DNA from: Vibrio coralliirubri
Lineage (GTDB): Bacteria; Pseudomonadota; Gammaproteobacteria; Enterobacterales; Vibrionaceae
DNA length: 64,000 nt
Assembly (NCBI RefSeq): GCF_024347375.1
Contig: NZ_AP025470.1
Coordinates: 1,922,001 to 1,986,000 of the forward strand
Direction: 5' to 3'
Shown piece by piece: positions 40,852 through 50,195 of the stretch (its first letter is position 1; each line of letters begins with the position of its first letter). Both the position numbers and the translations under genes were made by a program. The notes under the pieces are model-generated. The model was not told the DNA's origin. It was given only the letters and a program-made list of their open reading frames with translations, and ran no database searches.

Positions 40852-41320
40852 CTTCCCACCCCTCGTGTTCTAAGTTCAAAACCATGGTGCGTGAAATATC
40901 TCTGTCAGCAGCACCGGTGAGTTTAATCACAGGAGTGTAACGGTAAGTCACCGTCATTTCGGCTAAGTCGTAATTGAAGTTCAAGCCTTGATCAGAATGC
41001 CCCCTGTTCGCGATAAAATCGTCATAGGTTTTGAAGTACTGACCTGCGATAGAGAACCTTGAGCTATCAATTAGAAAACTCCATAGATTGTCATCGTCTT
41101 CAATTAACGACCTGAACTTGTTCTCGTACTGTTCGTTGATCCCTTTGCCTTCATAAATTTTGGTATTCCTGATTGTTTCTCTAAGCGAATACTCGGTCAT
41201 GTTCACGACATAGATCTGGTAACTCGATTCGAAAATCGCAAAGGTCGCAAAAAACAGAACAAGTGCGCCCAACACAAACTCAATCGCCGTCACGCCCTTT
41301 TGTTTATTAAGAAGCTTCAT
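40838..41320 (-). CDS. tadE: TadE pseudopilin
   Basis: 160 residues. Prepilin-like motif QKG/VTAIEFVLGALVLFF (after Gly9, Glu at +5), then a periplasmic domain. Starts inside the tadD end (overlap 14 bp) with GGAG upstream, so translation is coupled. It is probably processed by TadV in the inner membrane. Confidence 0.88.
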   Translation of the reverse strand: MKLLNKQKGVTAIEFVLGALVLFFATFAIFESSYQIYVVNMTEYSLRETIRNTKIYEGKGINEQYENKFRSLIEDDDNLWSFLIDSSRFSIAGQYFKTYDDFIANRGHSDQGLNFNYDLAEMTVTYRYTPVIKLTGAADRDISRTMVLNLEHEGWEDDAP

Positions 41321-42044
41321 CGTTAACTCCTAGTTGAGTTAATTCAGCGGCGATGCTCTGGATCTCTTCCGCTGAGAAGTCTCCTTTGAGTAACTTTTTG
41401 GCTGAGTCGATTTGCTGAGTTTTCATTAGTGCGATAGCTAGGTTCGCTTTAACGATCTTATTCGCCGGGTCTTCTTTTAAAACCGGTGCTAACGTTTCGA
41501 TCGCCTGTTGATACTCGCCATTGGCCATTTGAATCATCGCTATGTTGTTTTTAACAACGACATCGTCATAACCGCGTAAACGGGCTCGATTCAGTTCTTG
41601 GTAAGCTTCATCGAATCTTCCAACTTTGGTGTATGACACGCCGAGTAACACGTGAATCTGACCTGTTGTATTTCCTGATTCGATAGAAGTTACATACGCA
41701 GCAATCGCACTTTCAACGTCATTTTTTGCATCAAACACTTGCCCTTCTAACTGGTACAAGTTGGGATTTGCAATTCCCTCTTTTTGCAAGTGTTGAACAT
41801 AGAAATCAGCCGATTCGATATCCCCTTTATGGAAATATGCCCAAGCCAGTTTCTCTTTTACCTCTGGATCTTCTGATCCTTGTGCTAACTCAGCCTTGTA
41901 ATAGCTAATGAGGCCGTCATAGTTATTCACTTTTTCCATGCTAGTGACATCGGCAAGCTGCAAGTCTTGTTGTGACGGTGCTGATTGACAGCCCGCCAAC
42001 ACACTAAGCGCTATTCCAATGAGACAGATACGTTTTCCAATCAC
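41307..42044 (-). CDS. tadD: TadD, TPR lipoprotein
   Basis: 245 residues. Lipoprotein signal with lipobox LAGC (Cys19). Four to five tetratricopeptide repeats (for example KEKLAWAYFHKGDIESADFY). TadD is the pilotin-like/assembly scaffold of the Tad system, attached to an outer or inner membrane by lipid. Follows tadC after 10 bp. Confidence 0.88.
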   Translation of the reverse strand: MIGKRICLIGIALSVLAGCQSAPSQQDLQLADVTSMEKVNNYDGLISYYKAELAQGSEDPEVKEKLAWAYFHKGDIESADFYVQHLQKEGIANPNLYQLEGQVFDAKNDVESAIAAYVTSIESGNTTGQIHVLLGVSYTKVGRFDEAYQELNRARLRGYDDVVVKNNIAMIQMANGEYQQAIETLAPVLKEDPANKIVKANLAIALMKTQQIDSAKKLLKGDFSAEEIQSIAAELTQLGVNDEAS

Positions 42045-42054
42045 TGGTAACTCC

Positions 42055-42897
42055 CTATATGTTCAATGTCATTTGCATGATGCTCGGTGCGAGAATCAGG
42101 ATAACGATCGGAAACATAATGAAGAGGATCAAAGGCACACTCATCTTCGCAGAGAGCTTACCCACCTTCTCCTCGACGGTAAGAATTTGCACTTTTCGCA
42201 TGTCTTCAGCGAGGTCACTTAACACACTCGCTACGGATGTTCCGTATTGCAGGTTTTGGATGATGGTCAGTACGAAGCTTCGTACTGGCGGCGTCGGGAT
42301 ACGTTCACTCAGATCATTGAGCGCCTTTTCAAGTCCGTGTATCTTCGCCGAATCCGATGTGCGTTTAATTTGGTAACAAAGGTCTGAGTCAAATTCAGCC
42401 AACTCTTTTCCCAAATAGACCAATGCAGCTTCAATCGTCATACCGGTTTGCACACATACCGACATCATATCGAGCAGATAAGGCAGTTGAGCTGAGGTTC
42501 TGCTGATTAACATCTTACGTCGCATTTGCAACAAGGTATCTGGCACGACAATCACACCAATCAGCGCGAAAATAACCACGACCAGTTTGTTGGTTGATGT
42601 CATATCCCCCAACAGCACCAACCCAGAAACCAACGCCAATACCAGTAACTTGGCAGGGAAATAGAATTTCGCCCACTCGGTGTTGTAATAACCCGCCTCG
42701 ATCATTTTTTGCTCGAGTTCATGGCGATGTTCTTTACCAAAACGAACGAAAAAACGGTTAACGCGAGAAGGAGCGCGAGCCGAGTTGTCTCCAATATAGA
42801 GCGCAACTTTCTTATGTCGCTGCTCTTTACGAATAGAATCGATAATCAAAAAGAGTAGCGAAAAAAACAACACAATAAGGGAAGCCAGTAACATCAT
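42055..42897 (-). CDS. tadC: TadC, inner-membrane platform protein
   Basis: About 280 residues. Type II/IV secretion F-domain protein with membrane helices near the N-terminus (LLASLIVLFFSLLFLII), middle and C-terminus. The start is placed at the ATG at 42897 because its ATGA overlaps the tadB stop and AGAGGGG lies seven bases upstream. An ATG nine codons earlier is less likely. TadB and TadC form the platform on which TadA acts. Confidence 0.9.
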   Translation of the reverse strand: MMLLASLIVLFFSLLFLIIDSIRKEQRHKKVALYIGDNSARAPSRVNRFFVRFGKEHRHELEQKMIEAGYYNTEWAKFYFPAKLLVLALVSGLVLLGDMTSTNKLVVVIFALIGVIVVPDTLLQMRRKMLISRTSAQLPYLLDMMSVCVQTGMTIEAALVYLGKELAEFDSDLCYQIKRTSDSAKIHGLEKALNDLSERIPTPPVRSFVLTIIQNLQYGTSVASVLSDLAEDMRKVQILTVEEKVGKLSAKMSVPLILFIMFPIVILILAPSIMQMTLNI

Positions 42898-43796
42898 GCG
42901 CGTACCCCTCTGACTAATAGCCAAACAATGAATAAGCCGAAAAGCTCACTGCCCAGTACGTAAAACAATACGATCCTTCCCTCTGGGTCATAGAGAACAA
43001 AATCCACATTCTCAGGGTTAACATAGTTAAGAATAATCATAAAAATCAGAGGAATGGCCGCAACGATTTTGGCGGAGATTCGAGCTTCCGAAGTCATCGC
43101 CATTTTCTTTTTCTCTAGTGTTCTAGAATCGACCAGCACTCTAATTAACCGCGCTAACACCCCCTTGAGTTGCCCACCTCGAGCGATATTCGCCCTGATT
43201 GTCACGGTAAAGAACAGAAACTCTGGATACGGATAGTTTTTACACGATCGTTGAAGCACGACTTCTGGAGATTCTCCTAACTTCAGTCGTTCTCCCATTA
43301 GCTTAAACTCACGGCCAATCGGGTTGTGCATGACATCGCCGACATAACTGATGGCTTGCATTAAGCTGTCACCCGCGGTGACGGCACTCATTAGGATATT
43401 CAGCGCATCAGGAAACGTGTTCTCAAAATCTCGACGCCTTCTTGTGACCAGAATACGATAGCCGAAAAAGGTAAACATCAAAGATGAACCCAGTACCAAC
43501 CAAGAATTGGTGATTGATAGCAGATCAGTAACGATGTACCAAGACGCGATAAGGCTGCCCGTTATATATAAGGCGATGTACAACGACGATCTCGGGCCTA
43601 ACACCATTAATGTTGGTGAGATGGAATCTTTGAACTTTTGCCAACCCTGCTTACGCACTAATGACTTAACGTTAATCGCATTAAAGTTTTCAGCTTCCGC
43701 TTCTTCGATATTGAAAAATTGGTAGACCTTTTTAACCTTTGAATCACGGATCAAAAGCAACACAAACGCGAACAGGATTAATGACACCCAAAGCAT
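42894..43796 (-). CDS. tadB: TadB, inner-membrane platform protein
   Basis: About 300 residues. T2SS-F domain with helices at the N-terminus (LWVSLILFAFVLLLI), near 80-125 and at the C-terminus. The ATG at 43796 (MLWV) is chosen over that at 43832 because AAGGGGG lies eight bases before it and it starts just after the tadA stop. It pairs with TadC as the homologue of GspF/PilC. Confidence 0.9.
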   Translation of the reverse strand: MLWVSLILFAFVLLLIRDSKVKKVYQFFNIEEAEAENFNAINVKSLVRKQGWQKFKDSISPTLMVLGPRSSLYIALYITGSLIASWYIVTDLLSITNSWLVLGSSLMFTFFGYRILVTRRRRDFENTFPDALNILMSAVTAGDSLMQAISYVGDVMHNPIGREFKLMGERLKLGESPEVVLQRSCKNYPYPEFLFFTVTIRANIARGGQLKGVLARLIRVLVDSRTLEKKKMAMTSEARISAKIVAAIPLIFMIILNYVNPENVDFVLYDPEGRIVLFYVLGSELFGLFIVWLLVRGVRA

Positions 43797-43797
43797 G

Positions 43798-45069
43798 TTA
43801 TGCCCCCTTAAACGCAGCGATGAGCTCTTCATAGAGCCCGAAGAACTGGGCTTTTTTCACAAGCTCAGATCGTTGCATAATGCCGTCGGTGACGAATTCG
43901 CCTTTAACCGTTTCTCCGTAATGAGCGTCGTCATAACGAAAGCGATAGATCTCTTCCATCACCACGCTTTCACCTTCAAGGCCCACAATTTCTGAGATGC
44001 TCGTGATCTTACGAGACCCGTCGCGCAGCCTGTTGACCTGAACAATCATCTGAACGGCACTCACGATCGTTCTTCGAATCGCATCAAGCGGTTGATTCAA
44101 GTTCGCCATCATCACCATTGATTCAACACGAGCAATCGCATCGCGCGGCGTATTGGCGTGCAATGTAGACATCGAGCCATCGTGACCGGTATTCATAGCT
44201 TGCAACATTTCAAACGCTTCAGAGCCACGACACTCGCCCAGAATAATGCGGTCTGGACGCATACGAAGCGCGTTGATCACCAACTCGCGCTGCGTTACTG
44301 CTCCGGTTTGTTCAACACTTGAGGTACGTGTTTCCAGTCGAACCAAGTTGGGTTGTTGCAGGCGCAGCTCGGCCGCATCTTCAATGGTGACGATGCGTTC
44401 ATCTTCAGCAATATACTGAGACAGTGCATTGAGCAACGTGGTTTTACCTGAACCTGTACCGCCAGAAATCAACACATTGATGCGACAGCGAGAAGCGATC
44501 ATCAACACTCGTGCCATCTCTGGAGACATCGACCCAAAGCCAATCAAATCTTCAAAGCCAATCTTTTGCTCTCTAAACTTACGAATAGAGATCGATGTGC
44601 CGTCCAATGAAATTGGCGGAATCACGATATTCACACGGCTGCCATCTTCAAGCCTGGCATCGACCGTCGGCGAAAGCTCATCCACACGTCTTCCGACACG
44701 TGAAGCAATACGCTTAGCAATCGCTAACAACTGCTCTTCATTCACAAACGAGACTTCGGATTTTTTGACCTTGCCGTGTCGTTCGAAAAAGATGTTGTTA
44801 GGCCCGTTCACCATGATGTCGGAAATGGACTGATCTTCGACTAACGGCTGCAAAGGCCCCAGACCGAACAGCTCATCGATTAAGCTTTTCACCAAGCCTG
44901 ACTTCATCATTGAAGTGATCGGTCTTTGGTAGCTATTCGCCAACAGATCGACAGCCGATTGTATTTGGGATTCAAGGTCTCGACGGCTCATTTTCTGAAC
45001 CGCTTCTGCATCTAGGGCTTCAAAGATTTGGCCACGAAATGCGAGGTATAAGTCTTTGTTAGAACTCAT
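43798..45069 (-). CDS. tadA: TadA/CpaF secretion ATPase
   Basis: 423 residues. Cytoplasmic hexameric ATPase that drives Flp pilus extension and retraction. Walker A SGGTGSGKTTLL (about 202-213), Asp box IVTIEDAAELRL, Walker B RPDRIILGECRG (Glu279) and His box GSMSTLHAN. N-terminal domain about 1-150. Start overlaps tadZ by 4 bp (ATGA-type). Confidence 0.95.
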   Translation of the reverse strand: MSSNKDLYLAFRGQIFEALDAEAVQKMSRRDLESQIQSAVDLLANSYQRPITSMMKSGLVKSLIDELFGLGPLQPLVEDQSISDIMVNGPNNIFFERHGKVKKSEVSFVNEEQLLAIAKRIASRVGRRVDELSPTVDARLEDGSRVNIVIPPISLDGTSISIRKFREQKIGFEDLIGFGSMSPEMARVLMIASRCRINVLISGGTGSGKTTLLNALSQYIAEDERIVTIEDAAELRLQQPNLVRLETRTSSVEQTGAVTQRELVINALRMRPDRIILGECRGSEAFEMLQAMNTGHDGSMSTLHANTPRDAIARVESMVMMANLNQPLDAIRRTIVSAVQMIVQVNRLRDGSRKITSISEIVGLEGESVVMEEIYRFRYDDAHYGETVKGEFVTDGIMQRSELVKKAQFFGLYEELIAAFKGA

Positions 45070-46307
45070 TTAGCACGCACCTTTTTCAACCAAGAATTCA
45101 TACTCTTGTGATCTAAAGGCTGACCATTAATCAACTTCACCAACTGTTCCATAGAACGGCTAATGTGGCGGTCATGCTTATGGCCTCGTTTGCCATCGAT
45201 AATGATGTGTGCCAACGCTTTGCAGTAGTCGACTTCGAGATCAACCTCTGCGCCTAAATACTTAGTCAGGTCGGGCTTTTGTAAGACGTAAGCGTTTTCC
45301 GGACGATGGTAGTTCACCACGGTAATGACTCGTGTACGCGACGATAACGAAAGCTGTAAGTTGGAGACTTTCTCAAACAATCGCTTCGCACTTCTTACTG
45401 AAGACACCGACGCATCTAAAACCAGCACCACCACATCAAAGTTTTCTACCAAGAGTTGAGGTTCAACTTTGAAATCCACACCACCCGAAAAGTCTTCAAT
45501 AATGAAGTTGGCGTTGCGCGCTAACAACTCGCACAAGGTTTGGTTGTAATTAAGAACATCGGTTTGGCTCATGTCGCCATCAATCGCTAACAGACGTAAA
45601 TTCTTGCGAGCGTTGATTAAGTAACTCAACGCCCCTTCTTCATCCATTTCATGCAATGGCGCTGTAAACTCATCAATGGTTCGCGGCTCGAAGTCTTTGA
45701 GACCCAGCAAGACATCAATGTTGGTATCGGCATACTGATGATCGACAAGAATCGTGTCTGAGCCTTGAGTCGATAACAGTGAGCCTAACTCAGTGGTAAT
45801 AAACGACGCGCCAACGCCACCTTTGGCGCCAACAATTGCAACTCGCTTGGCTTTGCGTTTCTGGCTCACACCAGAGAACGTCTTCAGGTTTTTGCTAACG
45901 TGATTTAAGAAGTCCGCAAACTCTTGTTTGTTCACCGGCCAGAACACGTAGTAAAACCCCATCTCTTTAAGAGAACGCAGCGTAGAAATCGCATCCTCTT
46001 TACCAATCACGACCACACCTTTATGGGTGGGCAGTTTGCTGGCAAAAGATTTAGCGTCTTCAACAACATTAGTCGATTCATTAAGTTCCAGAATAACGAT
46101 ATGGCTACTCTGTTGTTCTGTCAGTTTGGTCAAGCCCGCTTTGGCTTTGACGCATGCAGGATCACTCCACCCTTCAAAGCGGAAGACTTCTTGAACAAGG
46201 TCTAAACACTCTTGAGATTGATAGAACAAAGTACACCCGGCAACGCCTGTTGTTGCGGTCGGAGTTGGCTTGGCCTTTGTTGTTAATGCTTTCGTCAGGT
46301 CAAACAT
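45066..46307 (-). CDS. tadZ: TadZ/CpaE, MinD/ParA-like localisation protein
   Basis: 413 residues. An N-terminal atypical receiver-like domain (about 25-145) is followed by a deviant-Walker ATPase (VGAKGGVGASFITTELG, KGGVGxS motif at about 160-170). TadZ places the Tad machine at the pole. The ATG has TAGGAG upstream and overlaps rcpB by 1 bp. Confidence 0.92.
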   Translation of the reverse strand: MFDLTKALTTKAKPTPTATTGVAGCTLFYQSQECLDLVQEVFRFEGWSDPACVKAKAGLTKLTEQQSSHIVILELNESTNVVEDAKSFASKLPTHKGVVVIGKEDAISTLRSLKEMGFYYVFWPVNKQEFADFLNHVSKNLKTFSGVSQKRKAKRVAIVGAKGGVGASFITTELGSLLSTQGSDTILVDHQYADTNIDVLLGLKDFEPRTIDEFTAPLHEMDEEGALSYLINARKNLRLLAIDGDMSQTDVLNYNQTLCELLARNANFIIEDFSGGVDFKVEPQLLVENFDVVVLVLDASVSSVRSAKRLFEKVSNLQLSLSSRTRVITVVNYHRPENAYVLQKPDLTKYLGAEVDLEVDYCKALAHIIIDGKRGHKHDRHISRSMEQLVKLINGQPLDHKSMNSWLKKVRAK

Positions 46308-46786
46308 TATTGCTCTCCTACCAATCTTGATTTGTAGGCCACTTGCTTCAAACGCATCGATTCAGCAAAGCAGTCTGGCTGCCTCAAGCGAACGTGAATC
46401 TGTGCTGGCGTGCATTCTTGAGTCTTTAAACGTGTTAGCGTCACCTGGATATTTAAGTCGCTAGGCAACAGCTGAGCACTTCGGTACACCACTCTTTGTG
46501 GCGCAATGACATGCGATGGATATTGCTCGAAAATCTCTTGCAACATCGCTTTGCTACGAATTGATTTGTAGTCCACGACATAGGTCGCTTCTTTGTCCAT
46601 GGATTCAATATCCTGAATCAATCCTTTGAGCTGCTTTGCCGTTTCAGCACGGTTTTTCATCGCAAACTCAAAGTTGTGATGCTCTTTGTACACCAAGGCT
46701 TCAGAACCATGCCCGACAAAGTATTGCTCCGAGGCGCAGCCCAAAAGTGAAGAGGTAAATAACGCCATCAATAATAGTTTCTTCAT
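46307..46786 (-). CDS. rcpB: RcpB-like lipoprotein of the Tad outer-membrane complex
   Basis: 159 residues. Lipoprotein signal with lipobox LLGC (Cys17). The remainder is periplasmic with several charged segments and two late Cys residues. Assigned as RcpB by position (rcpC-rcpA-here-tadZ) and lipoprotein type; sequence identity to known RcpB was not judged. Overlaps rcpA by 4 bp. Confidence 0.7.
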   Translation of the reverse strand: MKKLLLMALFTSSLLGCASEQYFVGHGSEALVYKEHHNFEFAMKNRAETAKQLKGLIQDIESMDKEATYVVDYKSIRSKAMLQEIFEQYPSHVIAPQRVVYRSAQLLPSDLNIQVTLTRLKTQECTPAQIHVRLRQPDCFAESMRLKQVAYKSRLVGEQ

Positions 46787-48150
46787 TGGATAAACCCTCC
46801 TTGCGACAACAAGCGAATCGTTGCATCAGAAGACGTCACCGCCTTGCCATCCCACTTAACGTTGAGCCAACGCGCTAATGTCGAGGTCTTCTTGATGTAA
46901 GGCAGTTGAATGTCTTTCGGTTTCATCGGTTCCACAAGATTCACGGTCGCAACGATGATCAATTCAGTGCGTTTTCTTTCTGTGGTTGCTTTTCGGAATG
47001 CAGCGCCAAGTACTGGAATATCGCCTACAAAAGGGATTTTTTGCATTTTTTCCAAATCAGCACTGCTCATCAAGCCACCAAGAACGAAGCTGTCGCCATC
47101 GGCCAGTTCAACGGTTGTCATGGCACGTCGTGAAGCCAATTGTGGGACTTTGATTCCTGCCGCTTCGACATAGCCCTCAACTTCGCTCACTTCAGGCGCT
47201 AACTGCATGCGGATCTTGTCTTGACTAAGCACTTTGGCAGTAAGGTCGAGTTTGATGCCGAACTCTTTGAATGAAATGTTCACGTTACTGCTGGTAGAAA
47301 CGATAACGGGCACTTCACCACCCACAAGGAAACTTGCAGATTCACCAGATAACACGGTTAAGTTAGGCTCAGCCAAAACTTCTGCAATCTGATCGTTACC
47401 TAACGCAGTGATTAATGTACTTAAGTTAGCTGCATCGAACTGGTCGAAAACAAACTCGCCAACACTCGAGCCCACTGAGCTCCAATCGACACCAACGGTT
47501 TGGCCAAACGATTCGGTGACTTGAGCCACAGATATTTTGACGTTCACCTGCTGGGTAGTCGCGACTTCAATACGTTCGATGATCCCTTCCCACGTCATGT
47601 TGCGCGCAAAGACCATGCTTTCTGGCTCTTCATAATCAGAGTTGTCGGATTTAAACTCTAGCTTCTGAGTTTTATCCCACTTCTCGGTCTTTTCTCGTCC
47701 TAGCAGAGTGGCAACCAAACGATAGATGTCGTCACGAGTCGCTTCCGAATCCACAAGGCCACTAACGGCAACTTGCTCACCCACTGATTGAACCTTGACA
47801 TTGGCATCAGGGAAATGAAATTTGAGCTGGCGTCTAATATCCGTCAGATTCAAATCAACAATAATGCGATCGGAAAGCAATACCTCGTCGTCGATTCCGT
47901 AGACGATCAGACGTGACTGCCCAATACTATTGGCGAACACGACTAGGGTGTTGTCATTGATTACCTTGTAGTCAACGATATCAGGGTTATTAATGAACAC
48001 TTGGCCAATCGGGCTTTTGAATTTGATGTGCTGACCATCGTTGAGCGTAATGGAGCGATCGGCAGCAAAACTGTTTGTTATAAAAAGTAAGCCAATCAGC
48101 GGTGCCAACATGGAAACACGCAGTGCTTGCTTGATTCGATGATGAATCAT
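46783..48150 (-). CDS. rcpA: RcpA/CpaC outer-membrane secretin
   Basis: 455 residues. Signal peptide about 1-29 (cut after NSFA). A pilus-secretin N-terminal domain (TLNDGQHIKFKSPIGQVFI) and a BON-like domain come first. The secretin core follows (VLSGESASFLVGGEVPVIV, LADGDSFVLGGLMSS, PFVGDIPVLG, ELIIVATVNLVEP). It forms the pore for Flp pili. Two bases separate it from rcpC. Confidence 0.93.
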   Translation of the reverse strand: MIHHRIKQALRVSMLAPLIGLLFITNSFAADRSITLNDGQHIKFKSPIGQVFINNPDIVDYKVINDNTLVVFANSIGQSRLIVYGIDDEVLLSDRIIVDLNLTDIRRQLKFHFPDANVKVQSVGEQVAVSGLVDSEATRDDIYRLVATLLGREKTEKWDKTQKLEFKSDNSDYEEPESMVFARNMTWEGIIERIEVATTQQVNVKISVAQVTESFGQTVGVDWSSVGSSVGEFVFDQFDAANLSTLITALGNDQIAEVLAEPNLTVLSGESASFLVGGEVPVIVSTSSNVNISFKEFGIKLDLTAKVLSQDKIRMQLAPEVSEVEGYVEAAGIKVPQLASRRAMTTVELADGDSFVLGGLMSSADLEKMQKIPFVGDIPVLGAAFRKATTERKRTELIIVATVNLVEPMKPKDIQLPYIKKTSTLARWLNVKWDGKAVTSSDATIRLLSQGGFIQ

Positions 48151-48152
48151 AA

Positions 48153-48977
48153 TTACAAAGCCTCTCTAGGGTTATTCTCATTACCGCGTAACTCAGCAAT
48201 CCCGGTATAGTTATCGATAATGTTGCGCACCTCCGCAAACTCAGGTTGCGTATAGGTTTGGCTTCGATAAATTTCGATGTGCATTGTTCGCTGGGCTAGT
48301 GCGAGCTTTGGTAACTCATCGGGGCTAACTTCAATGACTACCGTAGTTAGCCCATCCTCTTTGCTCGGAGCTCGAGCAGTGACAGAACTGTCGCCAGTCT
48401 CATCATTTCCGATGTTGAGGACTTTGACGTTTTTAAGAAACATTGAGGCTTTCACTCCCCTAAACCGCTTTGGCTTATCGATATTGCCAGCCAAGTTGGC
48501 ATTAGGAGAACTCACCGTCAGAACATCAATAAACGAACCCGGTCGGATGTAGTCGTTAATTAGGTTTTTGTCGCTGACTTTTAATGGGTATAGCGTCATA
48601 CCGTCCGAGACCAGAAGATCAATGTATCCAGGCTGACCAGGCGTCACCTGATATTCAGGCAGTACAACCTCGCCGGCGTTAAGGTTTCGATTTAACAAAA
48701 TAGAGGGTGAAAAGCTGATTTGTGCGTCTTCTCTGACACCAAGCGTTAATGCTTTACTAAGAGGGAGTTGTTGTTTGACGACGCCTTGAGCATCGAGCGG
48801 AAGCCCTTTTTCATAAGGTCCAGTGGTCATCCAAACAGAAACATACTCTTCACTTTTTTCTTCCGCTACTTCAGCGGTCGTTGACGGTTTAGGTTCACTC
48901 TTGAACAAGTCGATAACGCCCAGTGCGCCAACTATCAAGGCGGCAATGGCAACAAGTAATACCAGTCGAGATCTCAT
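48153..48977 (-). CDS. rcpC: RcpC/CpaB periplasmic pilus assembly protein
   Basis: 274 residues. One N-terminal membrane anchor (LVLLVAIAALIVGALGVIDL) followed by an SAF domain and the CpaB C-terminal domain (LYPLKVSDKNLINDYIRPG, FLKNVKVLNIG). RcpC/CpaB acts with the secretin in the periplasm and binds peptidoglycan in other species. About 20 bases after tadV. Confidence 0.9.
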   Translation of the reverse strand: MRSRLVLLVAIAALIVGALGVIDLFKSEPKPSTTAEVAEEKSEEYVSVWMTTGPYEKGLPLDAQGVVKQQLPLSKALTLGVREDAQISFSPSILLNRNLNAGEVVLPEYQVTPGQPGYIDLLVSDGMTLYPLKVSDKNLINDYIRPGSFIDVLTVSSPNANLAGNIDKPKRFRGVKASMFLKNVKVLNIGNDETGDSSVTARAPSKEDGLTTVVIEVSPDELPKLALAQRTMHIEIYRSQTYTQPEFAEVRNIIDNYTGIAELRGNENNPREAL

Positions 48978-48998
48978 AATGTTCTCATTCTTGGAGGT

Positions 48999-49451
48999 TT
49001 ATATATGTGGCGTAGATTGAGTTAAAATAACTAAGTAAAATCCAATGCTAATGGCTATCCCATATGGAATACCCTCTTGGTAACGGGCATTTTCTCTTAT
49101 TACTTTTTTACTCATTAGATAAGTAACTGCTAAAATACCACCAGCAAAAGCCGTCAGAATATACGCCAATAATAAGTCATCAAAAGGGATGGTAAGTGAC
49201 AAAATAACGGCGTATTTAATATCACCAGCTCCAATCCATATCAGCTTATAAAGAATAAGCCCTCCACCTAACATCAGTAAAAAGCTCATTATTTGAATAT
49301 CTAACGGGGATATGAAACACTGCAAGAAGAGCAATACGTACAGGGCGTAATTTTGTATCTTGCGATAGAGAAAATCAGTAACCGACACATATATACTCAG
49401 CACTGCCAAAGCCACTAAATACAATTCATGACTAAAAATTGGAAATACCAC
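48999..49451 (-). CDS. tadV: TadV/CpaA prepilin peptidase
   Basis: 150 residues, a short type IV prepilin peptidase with about five helices. The two catalytic aspartates are Asp26 (SVTDFLYRKIQN) and Asp77 in IGAGDIKY (GxGD). It cuts Flp, TadE and TadF after Gly. There is no methyltransferase domain, as is normal for CpaA. It follows flp after a 120-bp gap with a stem-loop. Confidence 0.92.
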   Translation of the reverse strand: MVFPIFSHELYLVALAVLSIYVSVTDFLYRKIQNYALYVLLFLQCFISPLDIQIMSFLLMLGGGLILYKLIWIGAGDIKYAVILSLTIPFDDLLLAYILTAFAGGILAVTYLMSKKVIRENARYQEGIPYGIAISIGFYLVILTQSTPHI

Positions 49452-49498
49452 CTAAATTTGGTTAGGATAAATCTTATTTTACGATGTAAATTAACCAA

Positions 49499-49526
49499 GC
49501 CAGACCAATGTAAACATGGGTCTGGC
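49499..49526 (-). other. Stem-loop between flp and tadV
   Basis: GCCAGACC (49499-49506) pairs with GGTCTGGC (49519-49526); no T-run follows on the minus strand. It probably stabilises the abundant flp message or limits read-through into tadV, as in other pilin operons. Confidence 0.6.
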
Positions 49527-49572
49527 ACGAATATCTTTCGATATCTTCTACATTAGCTAATAAGGCTTGATG

Positions 49573-49779
49573 TTAGCTGCTAGCAGTTTCAATAGCCGTA
49601 GCTACTTGTTCAAAAGCACCTTCGAGCTTACCAATGAAGCCATCAGCGCCTACTGCTGTAGTTACTAATACAGCCATTGCAACAGCAATAAGACCATATT
49701 CAATCGCAGTTACGCCGCGCTCATCGTTCTTGAATTGTGATAAAAACATGTTTGTTTTCACGTAAAGCTTAGTAATCAT
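49573..49779 (-). CDS. flp: Flp-type major pilin
   Basis: 68 residues. Prepilin leader of 22 residues ending DERG, then VTAIEYGLIAVAMAVL: cut after Gly22, with Glu at +5 and Tyr at +6, the hallmark of Flp pilins. The mature protein is about 46 residues. The ATG at 49779 has AGGAAG seven bases upstream. Only one flp gene is seen here; several species have two. Confidence 0.95.
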   Translation of the reverse strand: MITKLYVKTNMFLSQFKNDERGVTAIEYGLIAVAMAVLVTTAVGADGFIGKLEGAFEQVATAIETASS

Positions 49780-49816
49780 TATTTCTTCCTATAAGGGCTG
49801 TTGAAAATTCGTCGCC

Positions 49817-49874
49817 ATTATAATTACCGCCCCCACTCAGTGGAAAATACCCCCTATCGATTTAATCAATAGGG
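49817..49874 (-). promoter_or_regulatory. Putative flp promoter with two palindromes
   Basis: On the minus strand a perfect -10 TATAAT (49817-49822) and a weak -35 TTTCCA (49841-49846) are separated by 18 bases. CCACTCAGTGG (49833-49843) is a perfect 11-bp palindrome across the -35. A 23-bp near-palindrome (49852-49874, arms CCCTAT/ATAGGG around GATTtAATC) sits just upstream. Such sites fit an activator, possibly the divergent LysR product. Confidence 0.5.
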
Positions 49875-50195
49875 CGAGCAAAAAATGATCAGAACAAGCA
49901 CAATAAAAACAGAAGAATTAAAAACAAACCTCTAAATAACAACACCTTACATATACATATCACTCCCACAAAGAATATTAATTTAAATTTATAAACTTGA
50001 AAAAGTAAGACACGGGTCAATATTCTTACTTATCTAAAGTTTATATAAGGTTTGGAAGCAACCTAAGAATTAATTGACCAAGCTTTATTACTCCTTATAA
50101 AACTTGTTGAAATACAATTATCATCACGCTATTGTTCTTCGAATCAACAAACAATAATAAATATAATTTCTTTGTGTCAAAAGGTTAGTCGAATC
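49875..50195. other. AT-rich region between flp promoter and LysR
   Basis: About 320 bases with no ORF or RNA gene recognised. It presumably holds the LysR promoter. Confidence 0.5.
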
